From Streptacidiphilus melanogenes (GTDB taxonomy: Bacteria; Actinomycetota; Actinomycetes; Streptomycetales; Streptomycetaceae): DNA of 35,009 nucleotides. The notes beneath the pieces were generated by a model. It was not told where the DNA came from. It did no database searches and worked only from the letters and a program-made list of their open reading frames with translations. Location of the stretch: the NCBI RefSeq assembly GCF_000787835.1, contig NZ_BBPP01000061.1:1-35009 (forward strand), given 5' to 3'. Numbering within the stretch: position 1 is the first letter of the stretch; each line of letters starts with the position of its first letter. Positions 1 to 8,024 of this stretch are shown one piece after another. A program made the position numbers and the translations under genes.

Positions 1-1275
1 GGTCGGCCGCTGCTCGACATAGGGCGGCCGCTGCCGGGCGGCGCGCCGCGCGCCGCGGGGCAGCACCGCGCGGCGCCGGAGCGGGAGCTGGTCACCGGGG
101 TCGCCCTCGACGCCGTGGGCGCGGCCTGGGCCGGCCGCCTCTCCCGCGCCCTCGCGCCGCTGCGCGAGCCCGACGCCGCGCGTCGGGGCAGCGGCCGCAC
201 CGCACTGCCGGAGGCCGCCCGCCTGCTCGACCTGCTCGGCCTCGACCTGGTCACCCCGGCCAAGATCTCCGCCCGCTGGGCCGAACTGCGCATCGGCTCC
301 GGCGAGATCGCCACCGCGACGGTCGGCGTCACCCGCGAAGGCAGCTGTGCGCTCGACCTGACGGACCATCTCCTCGTCGGCGGTGCACCGCAGTCCGGCC
401 GTACCGAGCTGCTGCGCTCGCTGCTGGCGGCCCTTGCGGTCGCCGAGCGCCCCGACCGCCTGGGGCTGCTGCTGATCGAGGGCCGTCCGCCCGCGGATCC
501 GGCCCGGGGGCTCGCCCCCGCGGTCGAGCTCCCCCATGTGGTCGGCCACGTGGCGACCACCGACGGCCCCGCGCTGCGCGAGGCCGCCCGCGCCCTGAGC
601 GCCGAACTCGATCGTCGTGCGGCGCTGTTGGAGGGGCGCAGCTTCGCGGCGTGGCATGCGGAGCGGGCGCTCTCGCGGCTCGCGCCGCCGCGGCGTCCCG
701 CCGACGACTACCCGAACGCCGTGCCCGCGCCCGGCCCGGTCGCCGTCGAGGCGGATCCGCTGCCGCACCTGGTCGTCGCGGTCGACGACTGGGACGCCCT
801 GGTCGGCACGCCGCTGGCGCACGTCCTCGAGGACGCGGCCCTGCGTGGCCCCCGCCTGGGCGTCCGTCTGGCCGTCACCACCGCGTCCCCGGAGCACACC
901 GCCGGCACGGCGGTGGACGAGGCGGCTCAGCTGCGCATCGCCCTGCGGGTCGCCTCCCCCACCGCCTCCGCGCTGCTGATCCACGTCGACGACGCGGCCT
1001 CCCTCGCCGAGGACAGCCCCGGCCGGGGCCTGCTGCGGCACCCCGACGGCGGCGTGACACCGTTGCAGACGGCCCGCGTCACGGGCCGGATCCCGCGGAC
1101 CGCGACGCTGCGGCCGACGGTGACGCCGCTGGACTGGTCCGCGCTGGGCGAGCCTCCGGCGTCCCGCACCGTGCGGGAGCTGGGCAACGGGCCGACGGAC
1201 CTGGCCTTGCTGGCGAGCGCGCTACAACGGGCGGCCGAGTCGCTGGGCGCGCCGCCCGTGCCGCGCCTGGTGTAG
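1..1275 (+). CDS. FtsK/SpoIIIE-domain ATPase (EccC-like), 3' part only
   Basis: The frame is open from base 1 to the TAG at 1273, so the gene begins outside the window and only about the last 424 residues are visible. This part resembles the last ATPase-like module of large Streptomyces FtsK/SpoIIIE-domain proteins, which are DNA or protein translocation motors. It has a degenerate P-loop (GGAPQSGRTE, from about base 382), a hydrophobic strand ending in two acids (LVVAVDDWDAL, from about base 772) in the Walker B position, and a following strand LGVRLAVTTAS. The P-loop lacks the usual GKS/T lysine (SGRT instead), so this module may bind nucleotide poorly, as described for distal modules of EccC-type proteins. 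It converges on the importer genes, with a strong hairpin in between. The family is fairly sure; whether it serves type VII secretion, DNA translocation or something else cannot be told from this fragment. Confidence 0.75.
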   Translation, partial: GRPLLDIGRPLPGGAPRAAGQHRAAPERELVTGVALDAVGAAWAGRLSRALAPLREPDAARRGSGRTALPEAARLLDLLGLDLVTPAKISARWAELRIGSGEIATATVGVTREGSCALDLTDHLLVGGAPQSGRTELLRSLLAALAVAERPDRLGLLLIEGRPPADPARGLAPAVELPHVVGHVATTDGPALREAARALSAELDRRAALLEGRSFAAWHAERALSRLAPPRRPADDYPNAVPAPGPVAVEADPLPHLVVAVDDWDALVGTPLAHVLEDAALRGPRLGVRLAVTTASPEHTAGTAVDEAAQLRIALRVASPTASALLIHVDDAASLAEDSPGRGLLRHPDGGVTPLQTARVTGRIPRTATLRPTVTPLDWSALGEPPASRTVRELGNGPTDLALLASALQRAAESLGAPPVPRLV

Positions 1276-1287
1276 CGCTGCGCGCTC

Positions 1288-1387
1288 GACGGCCGACCGC
1301 CCACAGCTGCTCGGTCACGGGGTGGCCGGTGTCGACGTCGGTGGCCACCCGGCTGAGCCCCTCCCAGGGCAGGACGCGGAACCGTCC
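1288..1387 (-). pseudogene. possible short coding remnant between convergent genes
   Basis: On the minus strand about 33 consecutive codons (reading RFRVLPWEGLSR at the upstream end and HPVTEQLWAVGRR at the downstream end) all end in G or C, as real genes do here, and the peptide is well balanced. There is no credible start codon or ribosome site upstream. Downstream, the frame runs on into the antisense of the FtsK-like gene with a sudden change in codon use. I do not recognise the peptide. It may be a decayed gene end or chance. Confidence 0.25.
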
Positions 1388-1458
1388 ACTGATGGGCCCC
1401 CTCGACGGTCCCTTCGCCCCTCCGCCGGTGCACCTGAGCCGGTGCCCGTGCTCGCGAG

Positions 1459-1499
1459 CGCGCCGGGCGTCCGTCCGGTGGGGACGGACGCCCGGCGCG
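1459..1499. terminator. bidirectional terminator hairpin
   Basis: A perfect 18-bp inverted repeat (1459-1476 with 1482-1499) with a 5-nt loop GGTGG lies between the FtsK-like gene (plus) and the binding-protein gene (minus). It has no U-run on either side, which is common for terminators of these high-GC genomes. Its position between convergent stops supports the call. Confidence 0.85.
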
Positions 1500-1524
1500 A
1501 GGACCGCGAACGCGAGGCGCCGGC

Positions 1525-2616
1525 TCAGCCGTTGGCGCCGGCCGGGGTGGTGGTCGTGGTGAAGCCCTCCAGCTTGTTCGCCGCCATGACGAACTCGTTG
1601 GTGAAGGTGGTGCCGAGGTTCACCGAGGAAGTCGCGTTGCCCGCCAGCTCCTCCGTCGCCAGGGAGGTCTTCGGGCCGCCGGACGGCATGATGCCGTCGG
1701 GCAGGAACTGGCCCTTGTCCTGCGTCAGCGCGGCGACGTAGTCGGCCTTGGTCACCAGGGCGTTGGAGACGAACGCCGGGGGCAGGTTGTTCGCGATGTC
1801 GGCCGCGGAGTGGGTGTTGATCCAGTGCATGGTCGCCACCAGCGCGTCGACGACCTTCTGCGCCGCGTCCTTGTGGGAGTTCACCCAGTCGGTGCGGGCC
1901 AGCACGCCGGCCGCCGGCCACATGCCGCCCAGGGCGCCGCTCGCGCCGGTCGTGGTGGCGAGGTCGATCGCCGAGTAGGCGATGTTCTTCTTCTCCAGCG
2001 CCGCGACCGTCGGCTGGGTGGTGATGGCGCAGTCGGCCTTGTGGTTCTGCAGCGCGGCGACCACGGTCGAGCCCGCGCCGACGCCGATGCGGGTGAAGTC
2101 GCCGGTCTTCAACCCCTTCTGCGCCGCCAGGAACTTGACCAGGGTGTCCGTGCCCGAGCCCAGGTCGGTGACGCCTATGGTCTTGCCCTTGAAGTCCGCC
2201 GCGGAGTGCACGCCGCTGCCGTTCGCGCACATGATGCGCTCGCCGGGGGCGCCGGACAGCTGCACGATGTCCTCGACGGCCTTGCCCTTCACCTGGAAGT
2301 CGATGGTGTGGTTGTACCAGGCGCCGGCCATGTCGACCTGACCGGAGGCCATCGCGTCCTCGGCGCCGATGCCACCGTCGAGTTCGGTGGAGAGGACGAC
2401 GTTGACGCCGTACTTCTTGTAGAAGCCGAGGTTCTGGGCGAGCTGGTACGGCAGGTAGATCTGCTTGTCGATGCCGCCGACCATCAGTCTGACCGTGGGA
2501 ACGCCGCCTCCGGCGGAGCCGGAGCCGCCCGAGGAGCCGGAGGAGGAGCACGCGGTGGCGGCACCGAGCGTGGCCAGGGCGAGGGCGGAGGCGATGACCG
2601 CGGAACGCTTGAACAT
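1525..2616 (-). CDS. ABC transporter substrate-binding lipoprotein (NMT1/SsuA/TauA type)
   Basis: A 363-residue lipoprotein: basic MFKR start, hydrophobic stretch, then a lipobox ending ATAC with Cys23, followed by a Ser/Gly-rich linker. The mature part has the features of periplasmic-binding-protein-like domains of the nitrate/sulfonate/taurine/THI5 group: an early strand RLMVGGI, YLPYQLAQNLGFYKKYG near residue 55, and ADFKGKTIGVTDLGSGTD around 140-157. It would capture the substrate on the cell surface and deliver it to the permease encoded just upstream. It is the last gene of an ATPase-permease-binding protein set, 40 bp after the permease stop. The substrate cannot be read from the sequence: aliphatic sulfonate, taurine, nitrate, riboflavin or pyrimidine precursors are all possible in this superfamily. 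Confidence 0.85.
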   Translation of the reverse strand: MFKRSAVIASALALATLGAATACSSSGSSGGSGSAGGGVPTVRLMVGGIDKQIYLPYQLAQNLGFYKKYGVNVVLSTELDGGIGAEDAMASGQVDMAGAWYNHTIDFQVKGKAVEDIVQLSGAPGERIMCANGSGVHSAADFKGKTIGVTDLGSGTDTLVKFLAAQKGLKTGDFTRIGVGAGSTVVAALQNHKADCAITTQPTVAALEKKNIAYSAIDLATTTGASGALGGMWPAAGVLARTDWVNSHKDAAQKVVDALVATMHWINTHSAADIANNLPPAFVSNALVTKADYVAALTQDKGQFLPDGIMPSGGPKTSLATEELAGNATSSVNLGTTFTNEFVMAANKLEGFTTTTTPAGANG

Positions 2617-2656
2617 GGGAAGCCACTTGCCTTTCGAGGGTGGGGGTGAGGATGCG

Positions 2657-3541
2657 TCAGATGGCGTTGGAGGCCTCGGAGGGGGCGGCGGGCCGCCAGG
2701 AGAGCAGCCAGTGCTCCAGCTTTCCGATCAGCCACTCGGCGACGAGCACCAGCGCGGAGATGAGGAACATGGCCGCGAACACCGTGTTCGGGTCGAACTG
2801 GTTCTGCGCGTTCTTGATGATCAGACCGAGCCCCTGCTGGGCCCCGAGCACCTCGCCGACCAGCGCGCCGACGATGGCGAAGCCGAACGCGCTGTGCAGG
2901 CTGGCGATGATCCAGGTCAGCGCGGAGGGGACGATGACGTGCCGGGTGACCTGCAGTCGCGAGGCGCCGAGCACCTTGGCGTTGGCGAGGATGTTGCGGT
3001 CCACCTCGCGAACGCCCTGGAAGGCGTTGAAGAAGACGACGAAGAAGACCAGCACGGCCGCGAGAAGGATCTTGGGCAGCGTTCCGATGCCGAAGGCGAC
3101 AATGAAGATCGAGCCCAGGACGATGCGCGGAATCGCGTTCACGATCTTGATGTACGGACCGAGCACGTCGGCGAGGAAGCGGCTCTGCCCCAGCGCGACA
3201 CCCACGATGACGCCCGCCACCGCGCCGATGGCGAAGCCGATCAGCGCCTCCTGCATGGTGACCCAGATGTTGGCGTAGATCGAGCCGAACTCGGTTCCGT
3301 TCCGGAACAGGTTGATCAGGCTCTTCCAGATGCCGGAGGGCTGCCCGTAGAAGAACGCGTCGATCAGGTTCGCCCGGGCGGCGAGCTCCCATCCGCCGAG
3401 GACGACGACGGCGAAACCGACCCGGGCCGCCCAGACCGCTCCCCTTCGACGCAGGACGGCGCGCCTCGCAGCCTTGGCCGCGTCCGGTTGCGCCCGGTCG
3501 TTGGCGACGGTGTCCAGGGTGGTGGAGGATGCGGTGCTCAT
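2657..3541 (-). CDS. ABC transporter permease (SsuC/TauC type)
   Basis: A 294-residue inner-membrane protein. The ATG at 3541 overlaps the stop of the ATPase gene by four bases (ATGA), which decides this start over the longer upstream extension. About six hydrophobic segments are visible, beginning with VGFAVVVLGGWELAA, which is characteristic of the nitrate/sulfonate/taurine permease family. The cytoplasmic coupling loop is seen as DRNILANAKVLGASRLQVTR, followed by VIVPSALTWI. It would form the channel as a homodimer with the adjacent ATPase. Translational coupling to the ATPase gene implies matched production. Confidence 0.88.
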   Translation of the reverse strand: MSTASSTTLDTVANDRAQPDAAKAARRAVLRRRGAVWAARVGFAVVVLGGWELAARANLIDAFFYGQPSGIWKSLINLFRNGTEFGSIYANIWVTMQEALIGFAIGAVAGVIVGVALGQSRFLADVLGPYIKIVNAIPRIVLGSIFIVAFGIGTLPKILLAAVLVFFVVFFNAFQGVREVDRNILANAKVLGASRLQVTRHVIVPSALTWIIASLHSAFGFAIVGALVGEVLGAQQGLGLIIKNAQNQFDPNTVFAAMFLISALVLVAEWLIGKLEHWLLSWRPAAPSEASNAI

Positions 3542-4374
3542 GCTGCCTTGCCTTCCGTGACGGGACCACCGGCGGTGCGCGCGTAGGCGCGCTCGACCTC
3601 CTCGCGCAGGGTGTCCCAGATCTGGTGCTGCAGTTCGAGGAAGCGGGGCTCGAAGCGGATCTCCTGGACGGAGCCGCGGGGCCGTGGCAGGTCGATGTCG
3701 TAGACCGCCTTGACCGTGCCGGGGCTGGAGGTCATCACGACGACCCTGTCGGCGAGCGCGACGGCCTCGTCCAGGTCGTGGGTGATGAAGAGGACCGCGG
3801 GGCGGCTCTGCTCCCACAGGCCCAGCAGCTCGTTCGACATGATCGCCTTGGTCTGCACGTCCAGGGCGCCGAACGGCTCGTCCATCATCAGGATCTTCGG
3901 CTCGTTGATGAGCGCGGCGGCCATGGCGACGCGCTTGCGCATCCCGCCCGAGAGCTGGTGCGGGTAGCGGTCCTCGAAGCCGGCCAGGCCGACCCGGCGC
4001 AGCCAGTCCCGGGCGCGGGCCTGCGCCTCGGCCTTGCCCGCGCCCTTGAACACCGGCCCGAGGGCGACGTTCGCCAGCACCGTCTTCCAGGGCAGCAGCG
4101 CGTCCGCCTGGAACATGAAGCTGACGCCGTCGGTGATGCCGTCGACGACCTTGCCGCCGACCTTGACCGTGCCCTCGCTGGGCCGGTCCAGCCCGGAGAC
4201 CATGCCGAGGGTCGTCGACTTGCCGCAGCCGGTCGGTCCGACGACCGCGCAGAACTGGCCGGGCTCGACGGTGAACGACACGTCCGAAATCGCGGTGAAG
4301 ACCTCACCGCCCGGCGTCAGAAAGCGCTTGGTGACGCTTTCGATCTCGATTCGGCCATTGTTCGCATCGGCCAT
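3538..4374 (-). CDS. ABC transporter ATP-binding protein (SsuB/TauB type)
   Basis: A 278-residue ATPase that powers the importer. Walker A is GPTGCGKST (residues 46-54), the signature is LSGGMRKRVAMA (from 141) and Walker B is ILMMDEP (161-167), followed by FGALD. The MRKR signature and the FMFQADALLPWKT Q-loop are usual in the nitrate/sulfonate/taurine group. The frame can be read upstream from a TTG at 4392. The ATG at 4374 is the better start because AAGGAG (4383-4388) lies eight bases before it. That ribosome site is enclosed in a perfect 13-bp inverted repeat ending directly at the ATG (see separate entry), so translation of this gene is probably controlled. It is the first gene of its three-gene set, 125 bp downstream of the carbohydrate permease gene. 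Confidence 0.9.
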   Translation of the reverse strand: MADANNGRIEIESVTKRFLTPGGEVFTAISDVSFTVEPGQFCAVVGPTGCGKSTTLGMVSGLDRPSEGTVKVGGKVVDGITDGVSFMFQADALLPWKTVLANVALGPVFKGAGKAEAQARARDWLRRVGLAGFEDRYPHQLSGGMRKRVAMAAALINEPKILMMDEPFGALDVQTKAIMSNELLGLWEQSRPAVLFITHDLDEAVALADRVVVMTSSPGTVKAVYDIDLPRPRGSVQEIRFEPRFLELQHQIWDTLREEVERAYARTAGGPVTEGKAA

Positions 4375-4432
4375 GGGACCCGCTCCTTCCAAAACCCCGG
4401 TTCGAGGTATTCAGAAGGTAGGAGCGGGTCCC
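4375..4432 (-). promoter_or_regulatory. hairpin sequestering the ATPase ribosome binding site
   Basis: In the minus-strand transcript a perfect 13-bp inverted repeat (4420-4432 with 4375-4387) encloses a 32-nt loop. The 3' arm contains the AGGAG of the ribosome site and ends one base before the ATG at 4374. The loop can form a smaller hairpin of about five pairs around 4395-4409. When folded, the structure would block initiation. It could be a translational switch, a DNA operator, or both. I do not recognise a known riboswitch class. Confidence 0.6.
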
Positions 4433-4499
4433 GTGTGGCGTCTCCGTTTGCCTTGTTGTCAGTTGTTAGCCGCGTAATCGGCCGTTCTGCTCCTTCTGC

Positions 4500-5459
4500 T
4501 CAGCCCTTCACCGAACCGGCGAGCAGGCCCCGGACGAAATAGCGCTGGAGCGAGAAGAAGACGATGAGCGGGATCACCACGGAGACGAAGGCGCCCGCGG
4601 TCAGGATCTCCCAGTGGTCGCCGAAGGAACCGGACAGCTGCGCCAGACGCGAGGGCATCGGCGCCGACTCCGGCGCACCGCCGGTGAAGGTGAGGCCGAC
4701 CAGCAGGTCGTTCCACACCCACAGGAACTGGAAGATGGCGAAGGAGGCCAGCGCCGGCGTCGCCAGGGGCAGCACCACGGACCGGAACACCCGGAAATGG
4801 CTGGCGCCGTCCACACGCGCGGCCTCGATGAGGTCGCGGGGCAGTTGCGCGATGAAGTTGTGCAGCAGGAAGACGGCGAGCGGCATCGCGAACATCGTGT
4901 GGGCGATCCACACCGGCGCGTAGGAGCCGCCCATGCCGACCGCCGGGAAAATGGTCAGCCCGCCGATGTGCGCGCCGCCGGAGAAGAGTTGGAGCAGCGG
5001 CACGAGCGCCATCTGGAGCGGCACGACCTGGAGCGCGAAGAAGACGAAGAAAATCGTGTCGCTGCCCTTGAACGGAATCCAGGCCAGCACGTAGGCGGCC
5101 ATCGACGCGAGCACGATCGGGAAGATCGTCGCCGGGACGGTGATGGCGATCGAGTTCACCAGGTACGGCATCAGCCCGTCGCTGACGCCGAACCCGCCGT
5201 TGAACAGCACGTCGTGGTAGTTCGCCAGGGTCAGGTGCGGATGCGCGAAGAAGTCCCACCAGCCCGTCTGCGCGACGTCCTGCTGCGGCCGGAGCGAGGT
5301 GATCAGCAGGCCGAGCGAGGGCACCGTCCAGACCACCGTGACGAGCAGCACGGCGACGGTCGACAGGGGGCTGCTGAGCGCGCGGCGCACGCCGGTGCGC
5401 GTCGGCGCGGCACGGGCCGGCTCCGGGCTCTTCCGCTCCGTGGGCGTGAGCGTGGCCAT
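4500..5459 (-). CDS. carbohydrate ABC transporter permease (AglG/MalG type)
   Basis: A 319-residue membrane protein. Its ATG (5459) shares one base with the TGA of the upstream permease gene (TGATG), a typical coupled start. After a polar N-terminus (about 30 residues) the first membrane helix reads TVAVLLVTVVWTVPSLGLL. A loop with SLRPQQDV and NYHDVLF is usual for MalG-type proteins. The coupling motif EAARVDGASHFRVFRSVVLP is the EAA loop that docks on the ATPase. The protein ends in QRYFVRGLLAGSVKG, the classic C-terminus of this family. With the partner encoded upstream it would form the channel for an oligosaccharide. No ATPase of the MalK/MsiK family is encoded next to it. Confidence 0.9.
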   Translation of the reverse strand: MATLTPTERKSPEPARAAPTRTGVRRALSSPLSTVAVLLVTVVWTVPSLGLLITSLRPQQDVAQTGWWDFFAHPHLTLANYHDVLFNGGFGVSDGLMPYLVNSIAITVPATIFPIVLASMAAYVLAWIPFKGSDTIFFVFFALQVVPLQMALVPLLQLFSGGAHIGGLTIFPAVGMGGSYAPVWIAHTMFAMPLAVFLLHNFIAQLPRDLIEAARVDGASHFRVFRSVVLPLATPALASFAIFQFLWVWNDLLVGLTFTGGAPESAPMPSRLAQLSGSFGDHWEILTAGAFVSVVIPLIVFFSLQRYFVRGLLAGSVKG

Positions 5460-6433
5460 CAGCGGACCTCCCGTTCCCTGCGCAGCATCGCGACGTTGTA
5501 GGCGACCAGCGGCACCACCGCCAGGAAGAGCAGGACGGCGAGCGCACCGGCCCGGCCGTTGTTGAACTCGGTGAACGCCTGCGAGTACATCTCGTTGGCG
5601 AGCACCTGCGTGCCGAAGTTGCCGCCGGTCATGGTCCGGATGATGTCGAACAGCTTGAGCGTCGTGATCATCACCGTGGTCAGCACGACGATGATGGTGC
5701 TGCGGATCATCGGGATGGTGACGTTGGCGAACAGCCGCCACCCCTGGGCGCCGTCGAGCACGGCCGCCTCGGTGACGTCCTCCGGAATCGCCTTGATCGC
5801 CGCGGACAGCACCACCATGGCGAACCCGGTCTGCACCCAGATCATGATGATCATCAGCAGGAAGTTGTTCAGCGGGTGCGACAGGATCCAGTTCGGCGGG
5901 TTGTGCCAGCCGAGCCACATGCATATCTGGGAGAGCAGACCGATCTGCGGCTGGGAGGGGTCGCGGTAGGCGTAGACGAACTTCCAGATGATGCTCGCGC
6001 CGACGAAGGAGATGGCCATCGGCATGAAGATCAGCGACTTGTAGACCGCCTGCCCGCGCAGGCGGTCCACGAGCAGTGCGAGCACCAGCCCGAGCGCCGT
6101 CGTCAGGATCGGGGCGATGACGATCCACAGGAGGGTGTTGAGCAGCACCTGGTGGATGTCGGAGTTGCCGAAGGCCCAGGTGTAGTTGCCGCCGCCGAGG
6201 AACTTGGTGCTGTCCTCGTTGAAGAGCGACAGGTAGATGGTGCGCACCGCCGGGACGACGATCCCGACGAGCAGCAGGAGTACGGCAGGTCCGAGCAGCA
6301 GCAGGATCGCCAGCCTCCGCGAGAGCCGCCCCCGCGCGAACCCGGCCAGGTAGAACAGCAGGAGCAGCACGCCGAGGAAGCCGGCGACGGCACCGAACAT
6401 GTTCCCGAGCTTGATCGAAGTATCGCCCCACAT
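5459..6433 (-). CDS. carbohydrate ABC transporter permease (AglF/MalF type)
   Basis: A 324-residue membrane protein. The ATG at 6433 is preceded by GGAAGGAG about ten bases upstream; a longer reading to 6532 would run into the inverted repeat and lacks support. An extra N-terminal hydrophobic helix (NMFGAVAGFLGVLLLLFYLAG) precedes the core helices, as in AglF-like permeases. The cytoplasmic loop EAAVLDGAQGWRLFANVTIP is the EAA motif that contacts the ATPase. Residues around SLFNEDSTKFLGGGNYTWAF fit the first periplasmic loop of the alpha-glucoside branch. It lies 144 bp after the binding-protein gene and is coupled to the next permease gene. The exact sugar remains an inference. Confidence 0.9.
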   Translation of the reverse strand: MWGDTSIKLGNMFGAVAGFLGVLLLLFYLAGFARGRLSRRLAILLLLGPAVLLLLVGIVVPAVRTIYLSLFNEDSTKFLGGGNYTWAFGNSDIHQVLLNTLLWIVIAPILTTALGLVLALLVDRLRGQAVYKSLIFMPMAISFVGASIIWKFVYAYRDPSQPQIGLLSQICMWLGWHNPPNWILSHPLNNFLLMIIMIWVQTGFAMVVLSAAIKAIPEDVTEAAVLDGAQGWRLFANVTIPMIRSTIIVVLTTVMITTLKLFDIIRTMTGGNFGTQVLANEMYSQAFTEFNNGRAGALAVLLFLAVVPLVAYNVAMLRREREVR

Positions 6434-6469
6434 AAGCCTTCTGCTCCTTCCTGCAGGTGCGCACCCAGC

Positions 6470-6567
6470 GGCGCGAGGAACTGCGCGGGCAACCACCGGC
6501 GTGCGGATGGCCCTGTCCGCTCGGCCTGCCACGTCGGTGGGTGGCTTGTCGCGCAGTTCCTCGCGCC
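6470..6567. repeat. intercistronic inverted repeat (REP-like hairpin) between binding protein and permease genes
   Basis: A perfect 18-bp inverted repeat (6470-6487 with 6550-6567), extended by CCACC/GGTGG further in (6493-6497 with 6540-6544), lies ten bases beyond the stop of the binding-protein gene. The core GCGCGAGGAACTGCGCG is a motif I know as very frequent beyond gene ends in Streptomyces genomes. In the mRNA it would stabilise the upstream message and reduce read-through into the permease genes, so more binding protein than permease is made. Confidence 0.7.
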
Positions 6568-6577
6568 CCTGAAGTGG

Positions 6578-7945
6578 CTACTGCGGCCAGGCGGCGTCGA
6601 TGTCGGACGCGGTCTTCTGCACGGACTGGTTCTGCGCGAACCACGCCGTGAAGGACTTCCACTCCTGGCCCGCGCCGATCGCGGCCGGCATCATGTCGGA
6701 CGCGTCGAAGCGGAAGGTCGCCGAGGGGTCGGTCAGGTACTTCGCCGAGAGCTGGTCGATCGGGTCGGTGTAGATGGACGGGTCCACGCCCTCGTTCGCC
6801 GAGACCCAGCCGGGCGCCTGCTTGATGCGGCTCTCCGCCCACTCCGTCGTCGACAGGTAGTTCTGCACGGCCTGCACCTCGGGCCGGCTGCTGAACGCCG
6901 CGACGAACTCGCCGCCGCCCTCGACCGGGGTCGGGATGGACGGGTTCACCGAGGGGAGCTTGAAGGCCCAGATGTCGCCGTTCGGGCCGACCTTCGTGCC
7001 CTTGGGCCACTGCGCCTCGTAGAAGGAGGCCTGCTGGAGCATCGAGCACTTGCCGGTGAGGATCGGCGCACCCGCGTCCTGGAAGGTCGTCGAGGCGATC
7101 GACTGGACGTTGCCGATGCCGCCGTTGACCCAGGCGGGGTTGTGCATCCAGTTCTGCACGATGTTCATCGCGTCGATGATCTGCGGGTCGGAGAACTTGA
7201 TCTGGTGGCTGACCCACTTGTCGTAGACGTCGCCGCCGTACTTGCCGAGGACGACCTCCTCCAGCCAGTCCGTCGCCGGCCAGCCCGTCGCCGTGCCGGA
7301 GCCGATGCCGCCGCACCAGGGCTTGTTCTTGCCCGCCTTGGCGATCTTGTCACTCAGCGCCATCAGGTCGGACCAGGTGGTCGGCACGGTGTACCCGGCC
7401 GCGGCGAAGGCCTTCGGCGAGTACCACACCAGCGACTTCATGTTGGCGCTCATCGGGGCCGCGTAGAAGGTGCCGTCCACCGACCCGTAGGACTTCCAGA
7501 TCGGGGCCCACTTGTTCTCGTTCGCGACCGTCTGCGCCGGCGGCTTGACCACCTTGCCGGTCTTCACCATCTGCTGGAGCAGACCCGGCTGCGGGATGAT
7601 CGCCAGATCCGGCGCGTTGCCGCCGCTGACGCGGACCGGGAGCTGGGACTCGAAGTCGTTCGAGCCCACGTACGAGATCTTGATCCCGGTGCACTGGCTG
7701 AACTTGGCCCAGGAACGCTCGAGCGCGTCCGACTCCGGGCTGAGGATCGAGGCGAACATGGTGACCGTCGTGCCCGAGTGGCCCGCGTAGGCCTGGAAGG
7801 GAGCGCAGTCACCGGTCAGAGTGGGCGTGGCGGAGGCCGAACCTCCACTGTTGCTGGAGGAGTTCGAACAGCCCGCGAGCAGGGTGAGCGCGGCGGCCGC
7901 CGCCACTGCGAGCGCGCGGCGTCCGGACGGGGTGGTTCCTTGCAT
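6578..7945 (-). CDS. carbohydrate ABC transporter substrate-binding lipoprotein (AglE-like)
   Basis: A 455-residue extracytoplasmic binding protein of the family-1 type. The ATG at 7945 follows GGAGG by six or seven bases; longer readings to 8128 run through the promoter region. A short basic stretch and helix lead to a lipobox LLAGC (Cys26). Recognisable family features are NAPDLAIIPQPGLL, ANMKSLVWYSPKAF, the stretch GWPATDWLEEVVLGKYG and YDKWVSHQIKFSDP, which recall alpha-glucoside binding proteins of the AglE group. It heads the operon, followed by an inverted repeat and two permease genes. The operator at 8025-8038 resembles CTTGCA-type maltose/alpha-glucoside repressor sites in Streptomyces, so an alpha-glucoside is my first guess as substrate. 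No glycosidase gene lies nearby to confirm it. Confidence 0.87.
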   Translation of the reverse strand: MQGTTPSGRRALAVAAAAALTLLAGCSNSSSNSGGSASATPTLTGDCAPFQAYAGHSGTTVTMFASILSPESDALERSWAKFSQCTGIKISYVGSNDFESQLPVRVSGGNAPDLAIIPQPGLLQQMVKTGKVVKPPAQTVANENKWAPIWKSYGSVDGTFYAAPMSANMKSLVWYSPKAFAAAGYTVPTTWSDLMALSDKIAKAGKNKPWCGGIGSGTATGWPATDWLEEVVLGKYGGDVYDKWVSHQIKFSDPQIIDAMNIVQNWMHNPAWVNGGIGNVQSIASTTFQDAGAPILTGKCSMLQQASFYEAQWPKGTKVGPNGDIWAFKLPSVNPSIPTPVEGGGEFVAAFSSRPEVQAVQNYLSTTEWAESRIKQAPGWVSANEGVDPSIYTDPIDQLSAKYLTDPSATFRFDASDMMPAAIGAGQEWKSFTAWFAQNQSVQKTASDIDAAWPQ

Positions 7946-8024
7946 TGCGTGCCTCCAAGAGGGTGGACCGGGTGCGCGCCGTGCAGTGAGAGCCGTGCAG
8001 TTGAGCCGTGCTGTGCCATGGTCG

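Noticed and set aside
4375-4440. TPP riboswitch before the ATPase gene (CACACGGG start and a GAACC...GGGGU segment recall it)
   Set aside because: The conserved CUGAGA and the terminal GCGNAGGGA elements are missing, and the strands do not fold into the three-way TPP shape. A plain sequestering hairpin explains the bases better.
4500-7316. One 938-codon minus-strand frame that seems to join permease and binding protein
   Set aside because: Only its last 319 codons are a real permease; the rest is out of frame with the real permease and binding-protein genes.
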